Shown: piece by piece, positions 45,331 through 54,355 of the stretch
How the letters are laid out: each line of letters opens with the position of its first letter
How positions within the stretch are numbered: position 1 is the first letter of the stretch
Assembly (NCBI RefSeq): GCF_010119205.1
Contig: NZ_WRXM01000002.1
Span: 488,982-552,981, forward strand
Direction of reading: 5' to 3'
Origin: Haloarcula limicola
Lineage (GTDB): Archaea > Halobacteriota > Halobacteria > Halobacteriales > Haloarculaceae
DNA: 64,000 nt
Position numbers and translations under genes: made by a program
The notes under the pieces: model-generated
What the model was told of the DNA's origin: nothing
Seen by the model: only the letters and a program-made list of their open reading frames with translations
The model's database searches: none

Positions 45331-46190
45331 CGGTTGACCCCCTCGTACTTGTACCAGCGAAGCAGCGTCACGTTGAGCATGTACGTGTTCATCAGGTCCG
45401 CGGAGAGTCCGAGGACGAGGACGAGCCCGATAGAGGCCATCAGCTCGATGCCGAACAGCGTCGCGGCGACGGCCATCACCGCCATCGCGGCGATCGAGGT
45501 GAGCGTCATCGTCACCCCGGTCCGCATCGCCCGGTACGTCGACTCGTAGAACCCGCCGGAGCGCCGGAGGACGTGGTTATTGAGGAGGATGTCCGAGTCG
45601 ACGCTGTATCCGATCAGCATCAGCAGGGCGGCGACGGTGCCCAGCGAGAGCTTGATGCCGACGAGGTTCATCACCGCGACGGGGATGACGATGTCGGAGA
45701 ACGCCGAGATGACGATGGCGATGCTCGGGACGAACGTCCGGAAGAAGGCGAAGGCGAGGAGGCTCATCCCGACGAAGGCGATGGCCATCCCGATGACGGC
45801 CATCTGCTGGTTCTGTCCGCCGAAGACCGGCGAGACCGAACCGCTTCCGCGCAGCTCCATCTGCCCGTTGTCTATCGCAGTCTGCCGAATCGCCCCCATC
45901 TCGGAGGACTCGAACGTGACGATGTACTGCTCGTTCTCCCCGGCGACGCCCTGGACGGAGACGACCGGTTCGTCGAACGAGGCGCGGATCTCCTCCTGTG
46001 AGAGCGACGTCTGAACCGTGATTTCGGAGCCACCCGTGAAGTCGATCCCCATCGTGACCGGCGCGCCGGTCAGCACCCACCACCCGGCGATGACCGCGAG
46101 GGCCAGCGCCAGCACCGCCAGCGGTATCGCCACCAACTGGCGGTTCGAGTACCGGGTATAATCGACTTCGGGGACCTCGAACGCGACCAT
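45327..46190 (-). CDS. secF: Protein translocase subunit SecF
   Basis: SecF of 287 residues, partner of SecD. Six helices; MGIDFTGGSEITVQTSLSQE is the SecF N-terminal signature and LLMLIGYSVDSDILLNNHVL the conserved D-S-D region of TM4. ATG 46190 (MVAFEVPEVDYT) is chosen; the upstream ATG at 46229 adds a basic stretch that SecF proteins lack. SecF precedes SecD in transcription order, as usual in haloarchaea. Confidence 0.93.
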   Translation of the reverse strand: MVAFEVPEVDYTRYSNRQLVAIPLAVLALALAVIAGWWVLTGAPVTMGIDFTGGSEITVQTSLSQEEIRASFDEPVVSVQGVAGENEQYIVTFESSEMGAIRQTAIDNGQMELRGSGSVSPVFGGQNQQMAVIGMAIAFVGMSLLAFAFFRTFVPSIAIVISAFSDIVIPVAVMNLVGIKLSLGTVAALLMLIGYSVDSDILLNNHVLRRSGGFYESTYRAMRTGVTMTLTSIAAMAVMAVAATLFGIELMASIGLVLVLGLSADLMNTYMLNVTLLRWYKYEGVNR

Positions 46191-46261
46191 GGGCGAGGGG
46201 TTGGCACGCCTCCGAATAAGCCTTCCCAATCCCGGATGCCCCGACGGCGGCGAGAGCCGCC

Positions 46262-46729
46262 TCAGTCCGGTAGATAGCGAACGCTTACCACACCGGCGGC
46301 CGTGCGAACTTCGACCCGGTCGACGCCGAGGCGGGCGGCCCGCGAGCGGGTCGCCTCGTCGTCGACGACCTCCTCGGCGGCGGCGTCGGTTCGCTCCTCG
46401 GGGACGGTCAGGACGTGGATCTCGCCCTCGCCGGCCCGTTCGCGGGTCGTCACCTCGCCGACGGACTGCTCGGCCGCGAGCTCTTTCGCTCGCGTCGTCG
46501 GTGCGAGGTCGACCGTCTCGACGGGAATCGTCCGCTCGTCGGCGATCTCGACCACGGCGTAGGTCACCTCCATCGGCGGCTCCGGTTCGACCGTCGCCTC
46601 GACGACCGAGCCGGCGTCCAGCCCGGGGTTCTCAGAGAGCGTCAGGACCTGCGAGTCGGCCACGTCCCGGAGCGTCGCGGAGTCCTCGTCGGCGTGCGTG
46701 ACCAGGAACGTCCCCTCCTTCGTTGTCAT
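46262..46729 (-). CDS. DUF5812-like haloarchaeal protein
   Basis: Protein of 155 residues, acidic, with a beta-rich N-terminal half (TKEGTFLVTHADEDSATLRD) resembling a TRAM/OB-like barrel, and a conserved tail VDRVEVRTAAGVVSVRYLPD. The pattern matches the haloarchaeal DUF5812 family as I recall it. It is just upstream of secF on the same strand. Function unknown; a nucleic acid or nucleotide-binding role is possible only by shape. Confidence 0.7.
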   Translation of the reverse strand: MTTKEGTFLVTHADEDSATLRDVADSQVLTLSENPGLDAGSVVEATVEPEPPMEVTYAVVEIADERTIPVETVDLAPTTRAKELAAEQSVGEVTTRERAGEGEIHVLTVPEERTDAAAEEVVDDEATRSRAARLGVDRVEVRTAAGVVSVRYLPD

Positions 46730-46774
46730 GGGCGACCCTACGACAGCGGCGTTTTTCCGGGTTTCGACCCGTGG

Positions 46775-47305
46775 TTATCGGAGGAATCGGTGGACGGCGT
46801 ACAGGAGCGCGGCGGCCGCGAGGGGCGGTGCGAGTCCCGCGAGTTGGGGAGCGGCGTACAGCGCCGCGACGACGGCGCTCCCGGTCGGTTCCTGTAGCTG
46901 GGGTGGGACAGAGATAACGAGCCCGACGTACAGCGACGCGACGAAGACGAACCCCGACAGCGCGAGGGCGCGGTCGTAGGTCGCCGTCGACCCGGTGCGG
47001 CGGTGTCGCCGCGCGACCAATAGGATCGGGGCCAGCAGGGGCGCGACGACGAGCAGTCCCACGAACAGGAAGAAGGAGCGCGAGAAGGTGAACGTCCCGC
47101 CGCGGAGCCCCTCGGAGCCGGCGAGCAGCACGAGCAGGCCGAGCGCGAAGACGAGCGCGATGGCGAGGGTCAACAGCAGCGCCACGACCACGTACCCCTT
47201 GAACAGCCACGAGTCGCTCGCGCCCAGCGCGTAGCGGAACGCTCCCGGGAGACCGCTGTAGGACTTCGCCGTCTCATCGGCGGGGACGGCCGACGCGTCT
47301 GTCAT
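46775..47305 (-). CDS. Four- to five-helix membrane protein (DUF7536-like)
   Basis: Membrane protein of 176 residues. The start is ATG 47305 (MTDASAVPADETAKS); an upstream ATG at 47389 would include sequence in the promoter of pgi. Helices include GYVVVALLLTLAIALVFALG, FLFVGLLVVAPLLAPILLVA and the last LAPPLAAAALLYAVHRFL. No catalytic motif is seen. The family is found widely in haloarchaea, with no known role. Divergent from pgi. Confidence 0.72.
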   Translation of the reverse strand: MTDASAVPADETAKSYSGLPGAFRYALGASDSWLFKGYVVVALLLTLAIALVFALGLLVLLAGSEGLRGGTFTFSRSFFLFVGLLVVAPLLAPILLVARRHRRTGSTATYDRALALSGFVFVASLYVGLVISVPPQLQEPTGSAVVAALYAAPQLAGLAPPLAAAALLYAVHRFLR

Positions 47306-47391
47306 CACCGTCGCTATGGCGACGAGGTGGTTAAACGCCCCGTTCCCCGGCAGCCGCGAGCTATTTGTAACGCCGAATCGACGGGCCACGT

Positions 47392-48696
47392 ATGCACGTG
47401 GACATCGGTGCCGCGCTCGGCACCGTGGCCGAGCCTGGCATCGACGAGGCGGAACTGGAAGAACTCGACGAGCGAGTGGCCGAGGCGCACGAGCGCATCG
47501 CGGCGGGCCGGGGCGACGACGAGTTCGGCTACGCCGCGCTGAACCTCCCGGAACGGACCGACGCCGACGCGATCCGGGAGGCCGTTTCCCCGGTCTCGGA
47601 CGCCGAGTACGTCCTCACGGTCGGTATCGGCGGCTCGGCGCTGGGCGCGAAGACGATCACCGCGGCGCTGGCGGAGGACCCCGAGCGACACGTCGTGCTG
47701 GACAACGTCGACCCCGAGCACGTCGAGCGGACGCTCTCTGACCTCCCGCTCTCGGAGACGGCGGTCAACGTCGTCTCGAAGTCCGGGACGACGGCGGAGA
47801 CGCTGGCGAACTTCCTCGTCGTCCGGGACGTCTACGAGTACCGGGACGTGGACTGGACCGAGCGAACCGTCGTGACGACGGGCGAGTCGGGGCCGCTCCG
47901 GGAACTCGCCGACGAGGAGGACCTGCCGACGCTGCCGGTCCCCGACGGCGTCCCCGGCCGGTTCTCGGCGCTGTCTTCCGTGGGACTGGTTCCGCCGGCC
48001 ATCCTCGGCGTGGATATCGAGGAGCTGCTCGCGGGCGGGGCCGACGCCGCCGACGGTCTCGGCCCGTCGCTGTTCGAGACGCCGGCCTACGCCTACGGCG
48101 CGGTCGCCTACGCCCTCGAAGAGCGCGGCGCGGCGGTCAACGCCTTCATGCCCTACGCCGAGCGCCTGGAGGTCTTCGCCGAGTGGTTCGCCCAGCTGTG
48201 GGCCGAGAGCCTCGGGAAGGAGGGCCGCGGCCAGACCCCGGCCCGCGCGCTCGGCGCGACCGATCAGCACTCCCAACTCCAACTGTATCGCGCCGGTCCC
48301 CGAGACAAGGTCGTCACGGTCGTCCGCCCCCGCGAGCGGGCCGACGTGCCGGTCCCCGACGCCGGTCACGAGTCGCTCTCGTATCTCGCCGGGACCGACC
48401 TCGGCGAGCTGCTCGACGCCGAGTACGACGCGACGGTCGCCAGCCTCTCGGCGGCCGACCGACCCGCCGTCGAGATCGAGATCGACAGCCTCGACGCCCG
48501 CTCGCTGGGCGAACTGCTGTACGCGACGGAGGCCGCCTGCGTCCTCGTCGGCGAGCTCGCTGGCGTCGAGACGTTCACCCAGCCGGCCGTCGAGTGGGGC
48601 AAGCGGGCCGCCCGCGGCCTCCTCTCGGGCGAGGACACCGAGGAGACCCGGACCGTCGACGAACGGCCGAGTTACCTGATCTCCGACGGGGACTGA
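47392..48696 (+). CDS. pgi: Glucose-6-phosphate isomerase
   Basis: Pgi of 434 residues interconverts glucose-6-phosphate and fructose-6-phosphate. SIS-type motifs: VLTVGIGGSALGAKTITAAL near residues 71-90, VVSKSGTTAETLANFLV near 125-141 and GREPARALGATDQHSQLQLY-like GQTPARALGATDQHSQLQLY near 281-300, then EWGKRAARGLLSG with the C-terminal catalytic region. It links gluconeogenesis, active in cells growing on acetate, to the fructose-6-phosphate used by GlmS. Confidence 0.93.
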   Translation: MHVDIGAALGTVAEPGIDEAELEELDERVAEAHERIAAGRGDDEFGYAALNLPERTDADAIREAVSPVSDAEYVLTVGIGGSALGAKTITAALAEDPERHVVLDNVDPEHVERTLSDLPLSETAVNVVSKSGTTAETLANFLVVRDVYEYRDVDWTERTVVTTGESGPLRELADEEDLPTLPVPDGVPGRFSALSSVGLVPPAILGVDIEELLAGGADAADGLGPSLFETPAYAYGAVAYALEERGAAVNAFMPYAERLEVFAEWFAQLWAESLGKEGRGQTPARALGATDQHSQLQLYRAGPRDKVVTVVRPRERADVPVPDAGHESLSYLAGTDLGELLDAEYDATVASLSAADRPAVEIEIDSLDARSLGELLYATEAACVLVGELAGVETFTQPAVEWGKRAARGLLSGEDTEETRTVDERPSYLISDGD

Positions 48697-48850
48697 GACG
48701 GGATCCGAGCGACCCGGAGTCCGTACGAGAACGGTCGCTCGTCTGGCACGAGGGGTTTGCTGCGTCGGTCGCGTCGTCGCGCTCAGTCCGCGTGTCGCCC
48801 GATCGGTGGGGTCTTGTGGATTCGCCGACTACTGGCCGCTAACTCCCGCT

Positions 48851-49642
48851 ATGGCATTCACCCCTCCGTACGTCTCCGTGGCCGACGGCCGGACTATCGT
48901 GACGAGCACCGTCCGTGCGCTGGCGGTCGTCGCGGCCGCCTTCCTCTTCGCGGGGGTGTTCGCACAGCTCGGGCTCTCGCTGTTCGGCATCGGGTCACAG
49001 GGGGCGCTGACGCGGTCGCCGATCGCCTACGCGGTCGTGAACGCGCTGTCGTTCGTCGGCTTCATCGCGGCCGGCTACGGCTTCGTCAAACTCAGAGAGG
49101 AGGACTCGCTCGTTCACGTTCGCAGACCGACGCCGTCTGACTTCGGTTGGGCGCTGCTTGGCGTCCTCGGCATCTTCCTCAGCGCGCTACTGATGGGCGT
49201 CGTCGTTGACCTCCTCTCGGCCGCAGTGGAGGCGGTGTTCGGCACGTCCGTCGAGACCGGCCAGAACAGCGTCATCACCGAGGGGCGGAGCAACCCCGAA
49301 CTGTTCCTCTACATGATTCCCGTCGCGCTGTTCTTCGTCGGCCCGGCGGAGGAACTCGTCTTCCGGGGCATCGTTCAGGGGCTGTTCCGGCGGTCGTTCG
49401 GTCTCGTCCCCGGCCTGCTGCTCGCGAGTCTCCTGTTCGGAATCGGTCACTTCTTCGCGATCAGTTCCGGGAGCGCGTGGACGTACATCCTCGTCGCCGG
49501 CGCGCTCGGGCTCGTCCTCGGGGCCGTCTACGAGTACACGGAGAGCATCACCGTCCCGGCGCTGGCTCACGGTCTCTGGAACGCCGGGCTGTTCGCGCTC
49601 AACTACTACATGGCGACGACCGGGGCCTCGCTCCCGGTGTGA
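48851..49642 (+). CDS. CPBP family intramembrane glutamic protease
   Basis: Membrane protease (Abi/CAAX-prenyl protease related) of 263 residues, about seven to eight helices. Catalytic motifs: GPAEELVFRGIVQGLF (EExxxR) near residues 170-185, FGIGHFFAI near 196-204 and VPALAHGLWNAGLFALNYY near 235-253. ATG 48851 (MAFTPPYVS) is taken rather than 48806. Substrates are unknown; family members are involved in lipoprotein or bacteriocin handling. Confidence 0.9.
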   Translation: MAFTPPYVSVADGRTIVTSTVRALAVVAAAFLFAGVFAQLGLSLFGIGSQGALTRSPIAYAVVNALSFVGFIAAGYGFVKLREEDSLVHVRRPTPSDFGWALLGVLGIFLSALLMGVVVDLLSAAVEAVFGTSVETGQNSVITEGRSNPELFLYMIPVALFFVGPAEELVFRGIVQGLFRRSFGLVPGLLLASLLFGIGHFFAISSGSAWTYILVAGALGLVLGAVYEYTESITVPALAHGLWNAGLFALNYYMATTGASLPV

Positions 49643-49702
49643 CCCCCCGTACGACGGTCGTCTGACGGGCATTTATGTACGCAGACTGGAAAGACGGTTC
49701 AC

Positions 49703-49849
49703 ATGACGACCCGGTACACGGTCGCGTGTGACGACGGCCAGGCCCGGGCAGTGGCGGTGCTGGCCCGCCGCTACGGCATCACCGAGGAGGAGGTTCTGAA
49801 ACAACTCATCGACCTCGGTCTCGAAGACGTCGAAGAGCGAATCGTGTAA
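49703..49849 (+). CDS. Very small protein, possibly CopG/RHH-like
   Basis: Complete 48-residue frame, ATG at 49703 to TAA at 49847: MTTRYTVACDDGQARAVAVL, then a helix-turn-like RRYGITEEEVLKQLIDLGLE. One strand followed by two helices resembles a ribbon-helix-helix regulator. Codon use is haloarchaeal. Just downstream of the CPBP protease and convergent with nob1. Function unproven. Confidence 0.6.
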   Translation: MTTRYTVACDDGQARAVAVLARRYGITEEEVLKQLIDLGLEDVEERIV

Positions 49850-49881
49850 CGCCGCCGCTGCCCGTCTGTGTCGGGAGCCGC

Positions 49882-50340
49882 CTACGCGGGGTTCTTCCGC
49901 GAGAGCGAACTCCCGCAGATCGGACAGCGGTCGTGGTTCTCGTCGAACTCGCGGCCGCAGCCGGCGCACTGAAAGAGCCAGTCGCGCTGTTCGGAGATGC
50001 CCTCGCGGGCGATGACCTCGACGCGAACGTCCAGTTTCTCCGCGACGTTCTGCATGGCGTAGTCGTCGGTGACGAGGCGGGCGTCGAGTTCGAAGGCGGC
50101 GGCGACGAGACGGACGTCGGTCTCGGAGAGCTCCGCGAGGTCGCCCGTCTCTCTGGCGGCGCGTTCGATGCGCTCGACGGTGTTCTCCTCGGGGATGTGG
50201 AGGTGCATTCCCGACCCTTCGAGGGCGTCGAAGCGGAACGCCGCCTCGCCCTCGAGTTCGTCCTGGACGAGCGGAATCGACGCTATCTGCTCGTCGGTGT
50301 GGTACTCGTTGATAAACGCCGAGGAATCGAGGACGTACAT
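49882..50340 (-). CDS. nob1: rRNA maturation endonuclease Nob1
   Basis: Nob1 of 152 residues cuts precursor rRNA at the 3-prime end of 16S rRNA. The PIN domain begins MYVLDSSAFINEYHTDEQ with the first D. LSETDVRLVAAAFELDARLV then VTDDYAMQNVA carry the later acidic residues. The C-terminal zinc ribbon is CAGCGREFDENHDRCPICGS, two CxxC pairs. Start follows directly on the PRC-barrel stop (TAG-ATG). Confidence 0.94.
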   Translation of the reverse strand: MYVLDSSAFINEYHTDEQIASIPLVQDELEGEAAFRFDALEGSGMHLHIPEENTVERIERAARETGDLAELSETDVRLVAAAFELDARLVTDDYAMQNVAEKLDVRVEVIAREGISEQRDWLFQCAGCGREFDENHDRCPICGSSLSRKNPA

Positions 50341-50580
50341 CTACCGGTTGACGATCATGTGGTCTTTCACCGCCTTCACGCGTTCGACGGGGATCAGGAG
50401 GCGACCCTGGTCGGTGTACTCGAAGTCCGTGTTGCGAAGCGACTCGGCGGGATCGATGACGAGGTTGTACAGCGTCCCCGAGGAGATGTCCATGGTGATG
50501 TTGTACAGGCTCCCGATCTCCGTGCCGTCGGTGCCCATGACGTCCTTCCCCGAGAGGTTCTCGGCGAGTATCTCGGCCAT
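50341..50580 (-). CDS. PRC-barrel domain protein
   Basis: Protein of 79 residues: NLSGKDVMGTDGTEIGSLYN opens the small PRC beta-barrel and RLLIPVERVKAVKDHMIVNR closes it. PRC barrels in archaea occur in RNA processing (RimM-like) and in cell division (CdpB) proteins. The start at ATG 50580 is supported by the family length. Upstream partner of nob1, which fits RNA metabolism; the CdpB-like role is also possible. Confidence 0.85.
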   Translation of the reverse strand: MAEILAENLSGKDVMGTDGTEIGSLYNITMDISSGTLYNLVIDPAESLRNTDFEYTDQGRLLIPVERVKAVKDHMIVNR

Positions 50581-50780
50581 ACCCCCCTTTCTGAGCGCGG
50601 TCACATAAACGCCACGGGCGTCTGACGCCGTCGGAGCGTCGTTTTCGTCCCCGTCGCGGGACGCGCACGAAACCGAATCGGCGTCGCCGGTGCGAGCCGT
50701 TCGCAGCGACCGCGCGAGCGCCATGACGACGAACTTAACTACTGCGGACGATAGGATTCGGGTAACTTCTGGGGCCATCT

Positions 50781-52586
50781 ATGTCTGATACCGACGCCAC
50801 CACAGAGACGGACCACAGCCTCCGGACGCCCATCGTCGCGGTGCTCGGCCACGTCGACCACGGGAAGACGAGCCTGCTCGACCGCATCCGCGGGTCGGCC
50901 GTGACGGCGGGCGAATCCGGAGCGATCACGCAACACATCGGGGCCACGGCGGTGCCGCTCTCGGTCATCTCGGAGATCGCGGGCGAACTCGTCGACCCGA
51001 CGGACTTCGACCTGCCGGGCCTGCTGTTCATCGACACGCCCGGTCACCACTCGTTCTCGACGCTCCGTTCGCGGGGGGGCGCGCTCGCGGACATCGCCAT
51101 CCTCGTCGTCGACGTCAACGACGGCTTCCAGCCCCAGACGCTGGAAGCCATCGACATTCTGAAACGGACCCAGACGCCGTTCATCGTCGCCGCGAACAAG
51201 ATAGACACGGTGCCGGGCTGGAACCCCAACGAGGACCAGCCGGTGCAGGCGACGATGGAGGCCCAGTCGGACCGGGTCACCTCGGACCTGAACGAGAAGC
51301 TCTACGAGATAATCGGCGAGCTCTCCGATAACGGCTTCTCGGCGGACATGTACTGGCGGGTCCAGGACTTCCAGGCCAACATCGGCGTCGTCCCCGTCTC
51401 GGCGGAGACGGGCGAGGGCGTCCCCGACCTGCTGACGGTGATGATGGGGCTCTCCCAACGGTACATGAAGGAGGAGATGGAGATCGACGCGAGCGGTCCC
51501 GGCGTCGGAACCGTCCTCGAAGTGAAGGACACCCGCGGGTTCGGGACGACGCTCGACGCCATCGTCTACGACGGTACCATCCGGGCCGACGACACCATCG
51601 TCGTCGGCGGTCTCCACGGACCGATCGTCACCGACGTCCGCGCGCTGTTGCGCCCCCGCCCCCTCGAAGAGATCCGGACCGAACAGGAGTTCGAACAGGT
51701 CGAGGAGGTCGCCGCCGCCGACGGCGTGAAGATCGCCGCGCCGGACTTGGACGACGCGATGGCCGGCGCGCCCATCCGCGTGGTCCGGGACCGCGACCGG
51801 GACGAGGTCGTCGCCGAAGTGCAGGAGGAACTCGCCGAGATAGCGGTCACGACCGAAGACGAGGGCGTCGTTGTCAAGGCCGACACGCTCGGCTCCCTGG
51901 AGGCGATCTCCAGTACGCTCGAAGAGGAGGAGATCCCCATCATGCGCGCCGAGGTCGGTGCCGTCGCCCCGCGTGACGTCCGCGTCGCCGAGACGGCCGG
52001 CGAGCCGACGCACCAGGCCATCCTCGCGTTCTCCGTCGAGGTGTTAGACGACGCCCGCGACCTCGCCGAACAGGAGGACGTGAAGCTCTTCGAGGACGAC
52101 GTCATCTACCAGCTCATCGAGCGCTACGACGACCACGTCACCGAGATCGAGGAGGCCCAGCAGGAACAGATCCTCGAGAACATCACGCGCCCGGCGAAGT
52201 TCCGCGTCCTCGACGACCACACGTTCCGGCAGTCCGACCCCGCCGTCGTCGGCGTCGAGGTGCTGTCGGGCGAACTCCGCCGCAACGTCAACGTCGTCAA
52301 GTGGGAGGGCAACGAGCCGACCCGCGTCGGCCGGCTGAAATCCCTCCAGGACGAGGGCGAGGAGGTCGACGCCGCCCGCACCGGCGAGCGACTCGCCGCC
52401 TCCATCGACGGCCCGACGGTCGGCCGCCAGATCGAGGAGGGCGACGACCTCTGGGTCGAGATCCCCGAGAAACACGCCAAGATCCTCGAACAGGAACTCG
52501 CCGAGGACATCTCCGTCGACGAGCGGGAGGCGCTGTCGATGTACTTGGAGAACCATCGCAACCGCGACCCCTTCTGGGGGAAGTGA
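50781..52586 (+). CDS. infB: Translation initiation factor IF-2 (aIF5B)
   Basis: GTPase of 601 residues that joins ribosomal subunits at initiation. G1 LGHVDHGKTSLLDRIRG (about 18-34), G3 FIDTPGHHSF (about 80-89), G4 AANKIDTVPGWNP. Domain II, the long helix domain and the C-terminal initiator-tRNA-binding barrel (YQLIERYDDHVTEIEEAQQE to the end) are complete. It lacks the long N-terminus of eukaryotic eIF5B, as in other archaea. Divergent from the PRC-barrel/nob1 pair. Confidence 0.95.
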   Translation: MSDTDATTETDHSLRTPIVAVLGHVDHGKTSLLDRIRGSAVTAGESGAITQHIGATAVPLSVISEIAGELVDPTDFDLPGLLFIDTPGHHSFSTLRSRGGALADIAILVVDVNDGFQPQTLEAIDILKRTQTPFIVAANKIDTVPGWNPNEDQPVQATMEAQSDRVTSDLNEKLYEIIGELSDNGFSADMYWRVQDFQANIGVVPVSAETGEGVPDLLTVMMGLSQRYMKEEMEIDASGPGVGTVLEVKDTRGFGTTLDAIVYDGTIRADDTIVVGGLHGPIVTDVRALLRPRPLEEIRTEQEFEQVEEVAAADGVKIAAPDLDDAMAGAPIRVVRDRDRDEVVAEVQEELAEIAVTTEDEGVVVKADTLGSLEAISSTLEEEEIPIMRAEVGAVAPRDVRVAETAGEPTHQAILAFSVEVLDDARDLAEQEDVKLFEDDVIYQLIERYDDHVTEIEEAQQEQILENITRPAKFRVLDDHTFRQSDPAVVGVEVLSGELRRNVNVVKWEGNEPTRVGRLKSLQDEGEEVDAARTGERLAASIDGPTVGRQIEEGDDLWVEIPEKHAKILEQELAEDISVDEREALSMYLENHRNRDPFWGK

Positions 52587-52670
52587 GCGAGCGACGCCGG
52601 GGCTCGACTCGGACTGTCCCGACTGCCGAAACCAACACGGTTTTTCCGTCGCTTCGTGTAGGCGTCCCGC

Positions 52671-52994
52671 ATGGCAACGTCAGACACATCGACCGCGGAC
52701 TCGCCGGCCTCGACGTTCCCGATCCCGCTTTCGCGCGCAGAGTCACACAGCTGGGAGTACGGCCGCCGCTGCGTGGACCGAGAGGGGACGCATCGCGAGA
52801 CGTGGACTGACGAGTCCGGCCGCCAGTCGCTGACCGTCTTCGACGTGACCGACCACACCGTCGTCCTCCGATACCGGACCCCGGTCGGACGGCAGTCGTT
52901 CTACGGGATGGCCACGCGCGATTACAGCGCCGCGCGCGAGGCCCTCATCGCCGACGAGGAGTGGACGGTACAGCCCCCGGCGGACGACCAGTAA
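52671..52994 (+). CDS. Hypothetical haloarchaeal protein
   Basis: Protein of 107 residues. A disordered Ser/Thr-rich start is followed by a compact beta domain: RCVDREGTHRETWTDESGRQ, TVFDVTDHTVVLRYRTPVGR. No known motif is recognised. Clear start 85 bases after infB and an acidic profile support a real gene. Function unknown. Confidence 0.62.
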   Translation: MATSDTSTADSPASTFPIPLSRAESHSWEYGRRCVDREGTHRETWTDESGRQSLTVFDVTDHTVVLRYRTPVGRQSFYGMATRDYSAAREALIADEEWTVQPPADDQ

Positions 52995-53032
52995 TAATAT
53001 TTAATTAGCTGGCGCGTCTCCGTCGAGACAGG

Positions 53033-53230
53033 ATGCTCGGAGCCGCCCCTCTCCCGGCGACGGCGGACCTCGTCTTGGCGAGTATCGCCCTGTCGATGGT
53101 GCTGGCCGCGTTCGGTGCCGTACTCACGTCGCTGAGCGTCGTCACCGCGATGGCCGTCGGGAGCCTCTCGGCCAGCGGGCCGATCGGCTACGCGCTGTTC
53201 TACAACCCGCCGGCGGAAAACGGAACGTAG
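53033..53230 (+). CDS. Small membrane protein
   Basis: Protein of 65 residues with two hydrophobic helices (ADLVLASIALSMVLAAFGAV and SVVTAMAVGSLSASGPIGYA). Preceded by AATATTTAATTA, a good TATA region about 30 nt upstream. Converges on the DUF5811-like gene with one base between stops. Function unknown. Confidence 0.6.
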   Translation: MLGAAPLPATADLVLASIALSMVLAAFGAVLTSLSVVTAMAVGSLSASGPIGYALFYNPPAENGT

Positions 53231-53231
53231 C

Positions 53232-53585
53232 TTACTGCGCCGTCGGCGTCGGGTCGTCGCCCATCACCTGTTTGACCTGCAGCGCCGCGGAGGCGGCGAT
53301 GCCCTGGGCGAGGTCGTCGCGTTCGTCGGACGTTATCGTCGCGCTCTCGGGGTCCTCCGGCGCGTAGCCCGCGCTGACGACGGAGCCGACCGGCGGCTGG
53401 ACCGCGATGGTCGCCCGCGGGCCGCCCTCGCCGTCGCTTATCTCGGACCCGACCACGAACTCGCTCGGAAGCAGGTCGCGCGTCCGGGCGGCGACGCTCG
53501 CTAAGTCTTCGCGGAGCGTCTGCCGTTGCTCTGGCGTGAGCGTCACTTTCTCCGTGTCGCCGCCGAAGGACGTGTTTCCGTACAT
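53232..53585 (-). CDS. DUF5811-like haloarchaeal protein
   Basis: Protein of 117 residues: MYGNTSFGGDTEKVTLTPEQ, a helix RQTLREDLASVAARTRDLLP, then beta strands (GPRATIAVQPPVGSVVSAGY) and a C-terminal helix. It fits the DUF5811 family I recall from haloarchaea. No catalytic residues are evident. Upstream of it, on the same strand, is the arginine decarboxylase gene. Function unknown. Confidence 0.7.
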   Translation of the reverse strand: MYGNTSFGGDTEKVTLTPEQRQTLREDLASVAARTRDLLPSEFVVGSEISDGEGGPRATIAVQPPVGSVVSAGYAPEDPESATITSDERDDLAQGIAASAALQVKQVMGDDPTPTAQ

Positions 53586-53681
53586 GGACGTTCTGCTCGA
53601 CGTAGGAGTCAGGGTACTAAAAACCCCGTGGCTCAGGCATCGTTCGCGACCGGCGAGAGAGCGCCGTTCGGACCCGAGAAG

Positions 53682-54152
53682 CTATACGACCGGGTGGCTC
53701 TCGCCGTAGGTGGCGAGCACCACCGCGCTGGCGTAGTCGTCGTCGGGGGCGACCGACTCGACGCGGACCGTCTCCTCGACGAAGTCCCACTCGCGGAGGT
53801 CGCGGCCGGCGGCGAGCCCCTCGCGGATCTCCGCGCGGACGGCCTCGGGGTCGGTGCCGTCGACCTCGTAGAAGATGCCGGGGCCGTCGGCGGTGCGCGC
53901 CCAGCCGATGCCGGCGGCCGCGCGTTCGCCGGGCGCGGCGGTGGCCGCCGACTGGACGACCTCGATGGCCTCGCCGGGCGGGCCGAGGTCCGGCGCGGTC
54001 TCGACCACCTCGATGGCCGGTCCCGCCGGAATGACCGACGAGAGGGTCACGAGGTTGTAGTTGTGGACGCCGGCCTCGGCGAGCGCCGCGTCGTACGACG
54101 ACAGCGCGGTCGGGCCGGTCGCCGCCCCCCAGACGACCCGGATCGTACTCAT
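53682..54152 (-). CDS. pdaD: Pyruvoyl-dependent arginine decarboxylase
   Basis: PdaD of 156 residues turns arginine into agmatine, needed for agmatidine in tRNA-Ile and for polyamines. Self-cleavage at the Ser-Ser bond within LVTLSSVIPAGPAIEVVE (residues about 34-51) makes the pyruvoyl group. WARTADGPGIFYEVDG and a C-terminal catalytic Glu region (VESVAPDDDYASAVVLATYG) follow. Start is ATG 54152 (MSTIRVVWG); the open frame continues upstream without homology. Confidence 0.9.
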   Translation of the reverse strand: MSTIRVVWGAATGPTALSSYDAALAEAGVHNYNLVTLSSVIPAGPAIEVVETAPDLGPPGEAIEVVQSAATAAPGERAAAGIGWARTADGPGIFYEVDGTDPEAVRAEIREGLAAGRDLREWDFVEETVRVESVAPDDDYASAVVLATYGESHPVV

Positions 54153-54355
54153 AGCGAAGTATCGACGACCGACGCTGTAAGGGGTTTCGCTTCTCCCGGA
54201 CTCGTGACCCGACGACGCCGCCCGGTCGGTCGCCGACTCGAAGCCGCCGTATAGGCGGCGTACCGACCGTATGCGTTCCCCCACCGAGCGATAACGCGAC
54301 GTTATTCCTGACAAGCCAGTGATAACAATACTCGGTCGTTCCGAACGACCGGTTG

